Of a DNA stretch of 34,413 nt, positions 8,516 through 15,999 are shown in pieces (the first letter of the stretch is position 1; each line of letters starts with the position of its first letter). The translations under genes were made by a program, and so were the position numbers. Source of the stretch: Paenibacillus sp. FSL A5-0031 (GTDB lineage: Bacteria > Bacillota > Bacilli > Paenibacillales > Paenibacillaceae). Where the stretch lies: contig NZ_MRTD01000034.1 of NCBI RefSeq assembly GCF_001956295.1, positions 1 to 34,413 on the forward strand. The letters are read 5' to 3'. Under the pieces are notes generated by a model. It saw nothing but the letters and a program-made list of their open reading frames with translations, did no database searches and was not told the DNA's origin.

Positions 8516-9520
8516 CTACTTCTTCGCCATTAAGTACATAAAATACGGCGCCCCGATGATCGTGACGATGATGCCGGCGGGAATGCCGCTTGAACCGAGC
8601 AAGGCTCGGCCAATCGTATCGGCAATCAGCAGCAGGGCCGCTCCAAGCATGGCAGATACGGGGAGAAACCGCTGATGGCGCGGGCCAACGAGCGCTTTGG
8701 CGATGTGCGGTGCCATCAGGCCAACAAATGCGATTCCGCCGCTTACAGATACGGAGGCGGCTGCGAGTGCTACGGCAATGATAAGCAGTAATCGCTGCTC
8801 CTTAGCGACATTGACGCCTAAGCCGACTGCAATATTTTCATGCAGATTGAGAGCGTTGAGCACCTTGGCCTTTGCAAAAACAATGGGTACGAACAAAATC
8901 AACCAAGGCAGCAGCGCAAGGACAAACGGCCACTCATCTCCCCAAATCCGTCCCGCCATCCAGTTCGCAATGAACAAATATTGCTCGCGATCAAAACGGG
9001 TTGTTAGTGTTAATGTAATGCCGTAAAGTACAGCTGCCATCCCGACGCCTACAATCAACAGTCTTGTTGGCTCCAGACCTTCGCCTTTCCGATAGGAGAG
9101 GAGATAAATAAACGCAGCAGTCAACAAGCCGCCTATCAAGGCGAACAGGGGGAGTATATAAAGAAAGCTTGTCGGTTCAATCGTAAAAAACATTACATAA
9201 ATAACGACCATTAAGCCTGCTCCGGCGTTTATTCCTAATATCCCGGGGTCAGCAAGAGGGTTTCGGGTCACGCTTTGTAAAATCGCTCCTGATAGAGCGA
9301 GTCCCATTCCGGCCAAAATGGTAATCAAAATTCTCGGAAAGCGGAAGGTGTATAAAATAAGCTCATCCTTGCTTGTTCCTTGGCCAAGAATCGTTCGCCA
9401 TATTTGAGAAGGCGACAAGGACACCGGGCCTGTGGCCACACTAATAACGAAGATGGCGATTAGCAGCAAAGCAGCCCCTATCACAACAACACGAAATTTC
9501 GACAACTGCGAGAAGATCAT
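8516..9520 (-). CDS. FecCD-family iron-siderophore ABC transporter permease (second)
   Basis: A 334-residue membrane permease of a type II ABC importer, about ten helices. FecCD hallmarks include RFPRILITILAGMGLALSGA, the segment TRNPLADPGILGINAGAG, GGIAFVGLMAPHIAK (contact to the ATPase) and a C-terminal GIPAGIIVTIIGAPYF. A longer frame goes back to 9715, but ATG 9520 overlaps the upstream stop as TGATG, the usual coupling arrangement, and gives the normal family length. It probably pairs with the upstream permease to form a heterodimeric channel for Fe(III)-siderophore. Most similar in organisation to B. subtilis YfiY-YfiZ-YfhA, an assignment made from gene order only. Confidence 0.92.
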   Translation of the reverse strand: MIFSQLSKFRVVVIGAALLLIAIFVISVATGPVSLSPSQIWRTILGQGTSKDELILYTFRFPRILITILAGMGLALSGAILQSVTRNPLADPGILGINAGAGLMVVIYVMFFTIEPTSFLYILPLFALIGGLLTAAFIYLLSYRKGEGLEPTRLLIVGVGMAAVLYGITLTLTTRFDREQYLFIANWMAGRIWGDEWPFVLALLPWLILFVPIVFAKAKVLNALNLHENIAVGLGVNVAKEQRLLLIIAVALAAASVSVSGGIAFVGLMAPHIAKALVGPRHQRFLPVSAMLGAALLLIADTIGRALLGSSGIPAGIIVTIIGAPYFMYLMAKK

Positions 9521-10566
9521 CACTTTCTTCCCACCCTTCTGGTCAGGTAGAGAAAGCAAGGAAAACCGATGATTGCTACAATAGCGCCTATAGGCGTCTC
9601 GTAGGGTACATTTACTGTTCGTGCAGCTGTATCGGCAAGCACCAGCAGTACGCTGCCCAGCACAGCCGAGCATGGGATGATTAAGCGGTAATCGGAACCT
9701 ACAATCAACTTGCAAATTTGCGGAATCATTAGTCCAACAAAAGCAATCGAGCCGACAATGGAGACGGAAGCTCCAGCTAGAAGAAGGACAATGATCATCA
9801 GGATGCTTTTGAGCAGAATGGTGCGCTGTCCAAGCCCCTTAGCTACATCCTCGCCAAAGCTTAAAATCGTCAGCCCTCGCGACAGCAAGAAGGCTACCAA
9901 AATTCCCCCGATAATAATCGGCGCAGCCAGCTTAAGCTGCAGCCAATTTGTACCCGATACGCCACCAGCCACCCAATAAGCCAAATCCTGCGCCAGCTTA
10001 AAATGAAGACCGATGCTTTGTCCCAAAGCCGTTAGTAAAGCCGTAACTGCAGCACCCGCTAATGTAAGGCGAAGCGGACTCATTCCCTGTCGATTTAGGG
10101 CTCCAAGGCCAAATACCATTCCGGCACCAATAGCTGCGCCTGCGAACGAAACGAGCATAATGACGAGATAGCTAACCTCCGGGAGGAATGCAAAGGTACA
10201 TGCCAAAGCTAAGCTAGCACCGGCATTCAAGCCAAGCAAGCCTGGATCTGCTATTGGATTGCGCGTCAAGCCCTGCATAATGGCTCCGCTGACGGCGAAG
10301 CCTGCGCCCACCAAAGCTGCTCCCAGCTCTCGTGGCAGCCTGATTTGCATAATAATTTGGTTTGATTGTACAGAACTATCGTAGGCCCAGATAGCCTGCC
10401 ATACTGTAGCCAAATCAATATCGGCAGCACCGACCGCTACGGACAGTAGAATGGAAAGCGTCAGAAACACGCTTCCTGCAACTACAGTAATCACACCAGC
10501 TAACGGCTTGGCTTGAGCCTTGTTTTGCGTCATATCTGCCTGTTTCATCTTCATCCTCGTTTGCAC
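9520..10566 (-). CDS. FecCD-family iron-siderophore ABC transporter permease (first)
   Basis: A 348-residue polytopic permease, partner of the next gene. Motifs: IRLPRELGAALVGAGFAVSG, TRNPIADPGLLGLNAGAS, GSIAFVGLMIPQICK and the end YETPIGAIVAIIGFPCF. The longest start is GTG 10566, with only a weak AAGAA upstream. ATG 10548 (MKQADMTQNK) with CGAGG 6 nt upstream is an equally plausible start. Its stop overlaps the next gene's ATG (TGATG). The binding-protein gene ends 16 bp upstream, so the three genes form one operon. No ATPase gene is present; a shared FhuC/YusV-type ATPase encoded elsewhere is expected. Confidence 0.92.
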   Translation of the reverse strand: MQTRMKMKQADMTQNKAQAKPLAGVITVVAGSVFLTLSILLSVAVGAADIDLATVWQAIWAYDSSVQSNQIIMQIRLPRELGAALVGAGFAVSGAIMQGLTRNPIADPGLLGLNAGASLALACTFAFLPEVSYLVIMLVSFAGAAIGAGMVFGLGALNRQGMSPLRLTLAGAAVTALLTALGQSIGLHFKLAQDLAYWVAGGVSGTNWLQLKLAAPIIIGGILVAFLLSRGLTILSFGEDVAKGLGQRTILLKSILMIIVLLLAGASVSIVGSIAFVGLMIPQICKLIVGSDYRLIIPCSAVLGSVLLVLADTAARTVNVPYETPIGAIVAIIGFPCFLYLTRRVGRK

Positions 10567-10582
10567 TTCTTATATGTTGTCT

Positions 10583-11557
10583 TTACTTCTGCTCAGTTAA
10601 AGCTTTTACGATATACGTGAGCTCTTTCTCCAATGAAATTGGATCGTTGTAAGCGAAAGAAGTGGCATCAAAGCCGATGACCTGATTGTTTTTGACTGCG
10701 GGAAGGCCTTTCCACACATCGGTATCCATAAATGAGTTTTTTGTCGTAGAGCCGCCCTCTCCCATGAATACGTAATCGCCTGCATACTCCCCAATCGATT
10801 CGGAGGAAATAGCTTTATATGGAGGCCCGTTTTCTTCAATTTTCAATGAAGGAGGTGTTTTCATGCCAAGCACCTGATACAGAATCTCTGTACCGCGGCT
10901 TCCGTTTTTAAAATAAATGTACGTATCTTTTCCGTAGCTCTCCATGATAGAAACAGTCGCATCCGGGCTGACTACTTTAAATACCGTTTCTTTGGCTGCT
11001 GCTGCTTTGGTTTCCCACTCGTCGATCCAGGCCTGCGCTTCAGCTTCCATGCCTACGAGCTTGCCTATTTCAAGATGCTGCTGCTTATAATCGTATTTGT
11101 CATAGGACATCACGACAGTTGGCGCGATCTCTTTGTATTTGCTAATGTTTTTGTCGCCTGTATACGTGACGATTACATCGGGATCAATCTCAACGAGCTT
11201 CTCTACATTGTCAGCCGTAATTACTTCAACCTCATCAAGCTTGCCTTCATAAAATTTGTTCTCTTTCGGATATTCGTTAATAGCGACAGGAGTAATGCCC
11301 AGCGCTAATAAATTTCCAGCATAAGTATTCGTAAGCATCGCGACTTTCTTCGGATATTCTGAAAATTCAATGTCGCCCTCTTCACCGCGATAAATAATCT
11401 TTTCAGATGCTGCTTCAGGAGAAGCCGATGCTTCGGTATTGCCGCTGTTGCCTTTGTTGCTGCTTTCCGGCTGAGCATTTGTTCCACATGCAGATAGAAC
11501 CATGATGAGGATGAGCGCTACTGCGCTTAGCATCCATTTTTTCGAGTGTGCAGTCAA
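10583..11557 (-). CDS. Iron-siderophore substrate-binding lipoprotein (FecB/FhuD family)
   Basis: A 324-residue extracytoplasmic binding protein. A basic start and hydrophobic stretch lead to the lipobox LSAC with lipidated Cys24, then a Ser/Asn/Glu-rich linker to about residue 52. The mature part is a class III periplasmic-binding fold: PKKVAMLTNTYAGNLLALGI, then EVITADNVEKLVEIDPDVIV, SYDKYDYKQQHLEIGKLVG, and GLPAVKNNQVIGFDATSFAY near the end. This fold binds ferric siderophores. The start is TTG 11557, with GAGG only a few nt before it, so initiation may be weak. It heads the operon with the two FecCD permeases. A Fur-like site lies upstream at 11584-11598. Confidence 0.9.
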   Translation of the reverse strand: MTAHSKKWMLSAVALILIMVLSACGTNAQPESSNKGNSGNTEASASPEAASEKIIYRGEEGDIEFSEYPKKVAMLTNTYAGNLLALGITPVAINEYPKENKFYEGKLDEVEVITADNVEKLVEIDPDVIVTYTGDKNISKYKEIAPTVVMSYDKYDYKQQHLEIGKLVGMEAEAQAWIDEWETKAAAAKETVFKVVSPDATVSIMESYGKDTYIYFKNGSRGTEILYQVLGMKTPPSLKIEENGPPYKAISSESIGEYAGDYVFMGEGGSTTKNSFMDTDVWKGLPAVKNNQVIGFDATSFAYNDPISLEKELTYIVKALTEQK

Positions 11558-11583
11558 ATTCCTCTACCCCTTATTATTAATAA

Positions 11584-11598
11584 TAATATTCATTCTCA
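11584..11598 (-). promoter_or_regulatory. Probable Fur box upstream of siderophore-uptake operon
   Basis: On the minus strand TGAGAAT-G-AATATTA matches the 7-1-7 Fur consensus TGATAAT-N-ATTATCA at 11 of 14 positions. It lies 27 bp before the lipoprotein start, within the expected promoter region. Iron-dependent repression of the operon is the natural reading. Confidence 0.5.
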
Positions 11599-11662
11599 AT
11601 AATGAAATGTGAGTTAACGTCGGCCGTGCGCTTTTGCCCACAAAAAGAGTGTATCATAAAAG

Positions 11663-11696
11663 GGTGACAAAAACTGTCACCATTCTGTATGATAAT
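11663..11696 (+). promoter_or_regulatory. Promoter with palindromic operator for the WYL regulator
   Basis: GGTGACA-AAAAC-TGTCACC is a perfect 7-bp inverted repeat with a 5-bp spacer (11663-11681). Its left arm contains GTGACA (-35), followed 18 bp later by TATGAT (11688-11693, -10). A dyad covering the -35 box and spacer is the classic layout for autorepression by a dimeric regulator, here most likely the WYL protein starting at 11733. It could also act on the divergent siderophore operon. Confidence 0.55.
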
Positions 11697-11732
11697 GATG
11701 ATATTTTTATAAATAGAAGGAGGAAACTTCGT

Positions 11733-12683
11733 TTGAAAAAGCCGCAAAGAATTATCTCCTTGCTTATGACCATCAATACACGCCAAAAATTCACGCTTAA
11801 GCAGCTAGCAGACGAGCTTGGTGTATCTCGAAGAACGATTCTGCGGGATTTGCAAGAGCTTAGTCAAATGGGGGTCCCGCTATACTCGGAGCTAGGTATG
11901 TACGGAGGCTACCAAATGCTGCGCGAACGGAAGCTCCCTCCTGTTTCTTTTTCGGAGCACGAGGCTTTTGCTTTGTTTTTTATAAGCTTGTCCCTTAAGA
12001 GCTACCAATCTCTTCCTTTCGGATCCGATGCTCCCTTTGCTTTCAAAAAATTTTATCATATACTCCCAGAGGATCGGAAAGAACAGATTGATGAGCTGCA
12101 AAAGCGTCTTCACTTTTGGGTGGCTCCCCGTCAATACGAAACGCCTTACTTGCAAACGCTTTTGCAAGCTTCAATTAAACGAACCGTTCTAAAGGTGACC
12201 TACGAATCGCTGCGCGGCGTTAGTGAGCTGAGCCTGCAGCCATACGGCATATATACGTTAAATGGATCATGGTTTTGCATTGGAATGAACTATGATACCG
12301 AACGGGTTTATACTTTTTTGGTGGAACGATTCAGATTAGTTGAGGACACGGCTTTGCCTCTTAAAAAGCATAAAGCGCTGGATACGATGAGCATTGAGGA
12401 GATGATCAATTGGTCCGACAACGAGCCGCTAGTTGATGCCATTGTTCAGTTAACCAAAAGAGGTGTGCTCCAGTGCCGCTCCGATGTGTGGCGACCAGGA
12501 GAAATCGTTGAGAATAAGGACGGAACAGGGGTGCTGCGTTTTAAGATGCTCCCTGCACTCGCTAACAAATATGCGGGATATTTTCTTTCTCTAGGCCGGG
12601 AGGCTGTCGTTAAGGAGCCGCTTATTCTAAGAGAGTCCATACAGAAAAGCTTAAAGGACATGGTTGACCAATACAGCGATTGA
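11733..12683 (+). CDS. HTH_11/WYL-domain transcriptional regulator (YafY/DeoR-like)
   Basis: A 316-residue regulator starting at TTG 11733 (MKKPQRIISLLMTIN), chosen because AAGGAGG lies 9 nt upstream. A frame back to 11634 would run through the promoter and operator. Residues 1-60 are a winged helix: TLKQLADELGVSRRTILRDL followed by PLYSELGMYGGYQML. Residues about 135-225 are the WYL domain, with LQPYGIYTLNGSWFCIGMNY and VYTFLVERFRLV; the eponymous W-Y-L is W-F-C here. The C-terminal WCX extension follows. WYL domains are ligand or nucleic-acid sensors. Its target is unknown; the palindrome in its own promoter suggests autoregulation. Confidence 0.9.
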   Translation: MKKPQRIISLLMTINTRQKFTLKQLADELGVSRRTILRDLQELSQMGVPLYSELGMYGGYQMLRERKLPPVSFSEHEAFALFFISLSLKSYQSLPFGSDAPFAFKKFYHILPEDRKEQIDELQKRLHFWVAPRQYETPYLQTLLQASIKRTVLKVTYESLRGVSELSLQPYGIYTLNGSWFCIGMNYDTERVYTFLVERFRLVEDTALPLKKHKALDTMSIEEMINWSDNEPLVDAIVQLTKRGVLQCRSDVWRPGEIVENKDGTGVLRFKMLPALANKYAGYFLSLGREAVVKEPLILRESIQKSLKDMVDQYSD

Positions 12684-13070
12684 CTTCAGAAGAGTCTAGG
12701 TGGAACAAGTTATTTAAAAAGGGGCTCGGCCCATTATTAATATCTTATTCACGAGTCCTTTGCATATTATCTGACTAACCGCCGAGCGAGTTTAGTTAGT
12801 GATTGCTCATCACTCTAATTGGCTAGCAACCGTCTGGCTGCGCTTGCCATAACGAAGTAGAACGGTAATGACGAGCTCAAGATCCCCGACAAGTGTGCTC
12901 CAGCCAAAATAAATAATGCCAATAAACGTTTGAAATAGTCCAAAGCATAATGTAAAAAAACTGTTGCTCGCATCCAAAAGGCAAGCTTTTTCCAAAACTT
13001 TCTGAAGCTCTTGCTATAGAAAGAAAATAAAATATTAGTGAATCAGCGGCAGCCGCTCCTTTTCTTTTTT
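12684..13070. other. Intergenic stretch with a weak small membrane ORF
   Basis: The only frame of interest is on the minus strand, 12995 to 12810 (61 codons, TTG start, no good ribosome-binding site). It has one hydrophobic helix (LCFGLFQTFIGIIYFGW) and ends LLRYGKRSQTVASQLE. Its composition is protein-like, so it may be the tail of a decayed membrane-protein gene; I do not recognise the family. A small GC hairpin, AGCGGC-A-GCCGCT followed by CCTTTTCTTTTTT (13044-13070), could be a weak plus-strand terminator. Confidence 0.3.
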
Positions 13071-13084
13071 AAGCTAACGGGCAG
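13071..13084 (+). repeat. Left border motif of the DUF2711-like cassette
   Basis: AAGCTAACGGGCAG lies just before the AT-rich gene. The same AAGCTAACG recurs exactly at that gene's stop codon (13851-13859), and GGGCAG recurs 30 bp further on at 13889-13894. The left motif therefore reads like a fusion of the two ends of the right-hand structure. Confidence 0.5.
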
Positions 13085-13143
13085 GATTGCTTAGGTTCAG
13101 AAATGTTTTAATAGTCGTGAAGTATGGGAGAGTTGATGTATTA

Positions 13144-13857
13144 ATGAGTGAAACGAGAATGTTACCTGAACCTCATAAGAATGCTGTTTGTGCACCAGAA
13201 GATATGCCCCTAAAGGATTTTTACAAGGGAATTTATGATGAAGTTTTTGTTTTTTACCATCCATTCATTAAACCAAAATCAATTGATTATGAATTATTTG
13301 AGCCAGAAACCTATCCAGGTAAGAATGAGATAATAGAAAAGTGCGAAATGATTACATGGAAACAGTTCTTATCAATATCAGGAATCGAAAGTTACAGCCA
13401 TTTAGACATTGGATTAAGAACCCGAATCTTGGGATTAAAGAAACAATTTGCAAACGAAGAAACCTCTAAAAAGATTCAAGACACTTGTGAGAAACATCAG
13501 ATAATTGCTCCGATGGAAGGTTTTTTTCCAGAGTTTCTAATGAATAAGGTGCTTTTGTCAATAAAACAAGAAGGACATGACTGGATATGGTCTGGAGATG
13601 AATTTTGTACAGAGCGAAAGTTAGAATATATTGATGATTTAATCAAAGATAACACAGCTTTTCGAAATCAACGCTTGAATTTATTTACCCATGAAAATGA
13701 AATTTTACTTACAACCCATTGGGATAGTCACTTTTCAATACTTTGTTCAGACAAAGATACAATCAATAAAATTGTTAGTTTTGCTGATTTGGAAGGTTTT
13801 TTCTGCAACGACAAAACCGAAATTTATTGGAGTTTACGAAACACATCACTAAGCTAA
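13144..13857 (+). CDS. DUF2711-like protein of unknown function
   Basis: A 237-residue soluble protein with no signal peptide or membrane helix. ATG 13144 (MSETRMLPEPHK) has GGGAGAG 11 nt upstream. The frame extends to TTG 13087 but without support. Recognisable stretches are VFYHPFIKPKSIDYELFEP, ITWKQFLSISGI, EGFFPEFLMNKVLLSI, LNLFTHENEILLTTHWDSH and LEGFFCNDKTEIYWSL. These recall the DUF2711 family of Bacillus-group proteins; I am moderately sure of the family and no function is known. The gene is clearly more AT-rich than its neighbours. It is bounded by related repeat motifs, and its TAA stop sits inside the right-hand motif. This suggests recent acquisition as a single-gene unit. Confidence 0.7.
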   Translation: MSETRMLPEPHKNAVCAPEDMPLKDFYKGIYDEVFVFYHPFIKPKSIDYELFEPETYPGKNEIIEKCEMITWKQFLSISGIESYSHLDIGLRTRILGLKKQFANEETSKKIQDTCEKHQIIAPMEGFFPEFLMNKVLLSIKQEGHDWIWSGDEFCTERKLEYIDDLIKDNTAFRNQRLNLFTHENEILLTTHWDSHFSILCSDKDTINKIVSFADLEGFFCNDKTEIYWSLRNTSLS

Positions 13858-13905
13858 CGAGTAACGTTAGCTTAAACTGCCCCACGTAGGGCAGTTTTCT
13901 TTAGG
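13851..13905 (+). terminator. Double hairpin at gene end: AAGCTAACG repeat plus terminator
   Basis: Two adjacent stems are present. The first, AAGCTAACG-agtaa-CGTTAGCTT (13851-13873), contains the TAA stop of the preceding gene. The second, AAACTGCCC-cacgta-GGGCAGTTT followed by TCTTT (13874-13901), is a Rho-independent terminator. The first stem shares its left arm with the motif at 13071. Confidence 0.7.
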
Positions 13906-14094
13906 TTGAAAATTAACATTAGGATTTAACATAGCCTGTCTATAAAGGCATCTGCCCATTAGCAAAGACTTATTTCCTTGTCTAAAGCTTTATTTTCATC
14001 GTCTAACACTAATTTTCTTACTACAAACTAGTCGCGAATAACTTCATTGTATATATCACTTTTGATATAAAAAAGCCTGCATTTCGATGTATGT

Positions 14095-14320
14095 GGAAAA
14101 TAAAGTATTAGACCGGAGTTGTTGATTTGACGCGGTTTGCCGTTTCGAAAATCGTCAGGTTTTAAAAAATAAGTTTTAGACTGTGACATCGAGTGAGTGC
14201 TCAAAATAGAATCAAATCAGATAATAAGTATTAGACTGAGAAGCATCGAGCGCATCGTGCTGCTGCTGGCAATCGTGACTGGCTTCCGATCGCTTACCGA
14301 GTCTAATACTTTATTTTCTT
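14095..14320. mobile_element. MITE-like non-coding element with about 20-bp terminal inverted repeats
   Basis: GAAAATAAAGTATTAGAC at 14096-14113 is repeated inverted at 14302-14319 (GTCTAATACTTTATTTTC), and both copies continue into CGG or CCGG-like ends. Two further direct copies of the core lie inside: AAATAAGTTTTAGACTG (14167-14183) and ATAATAAGTATTAGACTG (14221-14238). Each is followed by ATCGAG. No coding frame is present. Size and ends suggest a MITE or the fused ends of deleted insertion sequences; no target-site duplication is clear. Confidence 0.5.
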
Positions 14321-14333
14321 GGGGAAATGCAAC

Positions 14334-14666
14334 ATGTCAAATCTACTTATCAAAAATGCGCAGATCGTAACTATGAACGCAAGTGAGGACATTATTACTG
14401 GTGACATTCAAGTCGTGAACAGTCGAATATGTGAGATTGGCTCAGACCTTGAACCAACGAGCGGAGAGAAAGTACTTGATGCTACGAATCGTACCGTAAT
14501 CCCTGGTTTTGTCCAAACTCATATTCACTTATGTCAAACCTTGTTTCGGGGAAAGGGCGATGAATTAGAACTGCTTGACTGGTTGAAAAAACGGATCTGG
14601 CCACTAGAAGCTTCTCTTGATGAAGAATCCATTTATTACTCGGCTATGCTTGGTATTGGAGAACTG
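14334..14666 (+). pseudogene. N-terminal fragment of an amidohydrolase (chlorohydrolase/TRZ-ATZ, SAH-deaminase-like)
   Basis: About 110 residues of a metal-dependent deaminase are intact from ATG 14334 (MSNLLIKNAQIVTMN; GGGGAA 8 nt upstream). They cover the beta-sandwich start, IPGFVQTHIHLCQTLFRG with the HxH zinc ligands, LLDWLKKRIWPLEASLDEE and MLGIGELLQS. The full family is about 440 residues. After LLQS (about 14666) the sequence no longer matches and the frame ends at 14777 in unrelated residues. The remaining metal ligands and the barrel are missing, so it cannot be active. The break abuts the DUF418 fragment. Confidence 0.8.
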
Positions 14667-14689
14667 CTGCAAAGTGATCAACAACGATC

Positions 14690-15146
14690 GTCGACATGGA
14701 GACGGTGCACCATACAGACTTCGCATTTCAATCTATCGCATCCACCAGCAGCGAACGCGAGCTTGGACCCAATCTAGCCAAAGGCTTCGTGCTATTGCTC
14801 ATTCCCTTGGCACATGCGAATCAGAATTTATTGGAACTTGAAGCAACCACTTTAAATCGTATTATTGTAATGTTACGTCAGTTCTTTGTTGATGGACGGG
14901 CATTTCCTGTATTTGTTCTATTGTTTGGCTATGGCATGGTCCAAATATTACAGAGCAAGGTTATGATTGGCCCTACATTCGTAAACGGTTACGCTGACGG
15001 GGCTGGTGGCTCTCAGCAGCGACATTATCGCTTGGCTTGCTTGAATTACCTCCATCATTATTGCCGTGTTCTTGCATCGTATTAACTACTCTGATCCCGC
15101 GAAGAAACTATTACGTCGATTGACTTATCGAAAACCGCAGGGCTAA
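14690..15146 (+). pseudogene. Decayed DUF418 (YeiB-like) membrane-protein gene with frameshift and internal deletion
   Basis: The frame from 14696 contains SERELGPNLAKGFVLLLIPL then AHANQNLL and RQFFVDGRAFPVFVLLFGYG, the N-terminal signature of DUF418 membrane proteins. Near 14955 the match shifts frame to EQGYDWPYIRKRLR-stop-RGWWL. From about 15000 it shifts again to LTGLVALSSDIIAWLA and HRINYSDPAKKLLRRLTY, which resembles the family's C-terminus, ending at TAA 15146. The central roughly 200 residues are gone. At least two frameshifts or stops plus a large deletion make it a clear pseudogene. Confidence 0.75.
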
Positions 15147-15189
15147 TATTCTATCATCTGCAAACTGAACATATAGTATGATTTTCACC

Positions 15190-15218
15190 TTTACTTATTC
15201 TATAGCTTTGTCTATACT
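15190..15218 (+). promoter_or_regulatory. Probable SigA promoter of small secreted protein
   Basis: TTTACT (15190-15195) and TATACT (15213-15218) are separated by 17 bp. The predicted start near 15225 leaves a leader of about 54 nt with AAAAGGAGAT before the ATG at 15279. Confidence 0.5.
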
Positions 15219-15278
15219 CTTGGTGCAGAGGCCTTCTTACATAATTAACTAATATATCTAATAAAAGGAGATGTAAGG

Positions 15279-15641
15279 ATGAAGAAAGGTATATTTTCCC
15301 TCTCACTTGTTTTAGTCATGCTTTTGAGTTTTGCAGCAACAGCATTCGCTGCGTTTAGTTACACTAGCCCGAACGTCACAATCTCAAGCGGAACCATTAA
15401 ATTTGGACATGGCGTTATTGTTAACACGGGTAAATACCGTGATACTTTGACGATTAATGTTTATCGCGGGAACACATTTGTTGCTTCCAAACAAATCACG
15501 TTGAACCCTCAAGAATGGATTTATCCGGGTTCTACAACCACACCATTATTAACAATAGCAACTGGACAACCAGCTGGCGAATACCGTTATACGTTATCAG
15601 CTCCAGGGAGCTGGCATGTTATGGCAGGTTTTGCGAGTTAA
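15279..15641 (+). CDS. Small secreted protein of unknown function
   Basis: A 120-residue exported protein. AAAAGGAGATG stands before ATG 15279. Residues 1-24 are a typical signal peptide (MKKGIFSLSLVLVMLLSFAA, cleavage around AFA-A). The mature 95 residues are rich in Thr, Ser, Gly and Tyr, with alternating hydrophobic strands (NVTISSGTIKFGHGVIVNTG, DTLTINVYRGNTFVASKQI, AGEYRYTLSAPGSWHVMAGF), suggesting one small all-beta domain. No cysteines occur in the mature part. I do not recognise the family. It is monocistronic, with its own promoter and terminator. It is next to pseudogene debris but intact. Confidence 0.85.
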   Translation: MKKGIFSLSLVLVMLLSFAATAFAAFSYTSPNVTISSGTIKFGHGVIVNTGKYRDTLTINVYRGNTFVASKQITLNPQEWIYPGSTTTPLLTIATGQPAGEYRYTLSAPGSWHVMAGFAS

Positions 15642-15667
15642 TAGCGACTAAATAGTAATTATCATTA

Positions 15668-15705
15668 AAACCTCTCGTCTATGACGAGAGGTTTATTAAT
15701 TTTTT
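15668..15705 (+). terminator. Rho-independent terminator after small secreted protein
   Basis: AAACCTCTCGTC-tat-GACGAGAGGTTT forms a perfect 12-bp stem, followed by ATTAATTTTTT. Confidence 0.9.
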
Positions 15706-15719
15706 AGGACGTAAAATGC

Positions 15720-15761
15720 GAAAAAAAGAGCGAATCTCAGGAGGAATTCCTGAAATCGCTC
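15720..15761 (-). terminator. Probable terminator of glmS transcript
   Basis: On the minus strand GAGCGATTTCAGGA-attcc-TCCTGAGATTCGCTC gives a long, slightly imperfect stem followed by TTTTTTT. It lies about 240 bp after the glmS stop. The interval 15762-15999 shows no convincing gene; a plus-strand open frame there overlaps the glmS tail and has no signal of its own. Confidence 0.7.
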
Positions 15762-15999
15762 AGCTTGACTGTGAGTATTTTAAATCCATCTTGTTTCTTG
15801 GATGTATACGATGTCAAATGAACATTGGGGTATAACAAATGATCGCTGCCGCAGCATTCATCTTCCCGCTTCAGCAGTTCAGCGTTTCTTCTTCAAGCGT
15901 CAAGCGGCGTGGTCGGAAGCCTACTTGGCCCTGTGCGGCTTCGAATTCAAGAAGTTTAAGCATGTTCAACTTTACTTGATCCACTCCAACACTAACTCC

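Noticed and set aside
9521..9715. 65-residue extension of the second FecCD permease
   Set aside because: It overlaps the upstream permease gene in another frame and is Cys/Arg-rich; the TGATG overlap gives a normal start.
13071..13905. Classical integron with attC sites
   Set aside because: The hairpin is far shorter than attC (57-141 bp), the core differs from RYYYAAC/GTTRRRY, and no integrase gene is present; only a looser cassette hypothesis is kept.
14095..14320. CRISPR array
   Set aside because: The repeated motif is only about 15 bp, irregularly spaced, and one copy is inverted.
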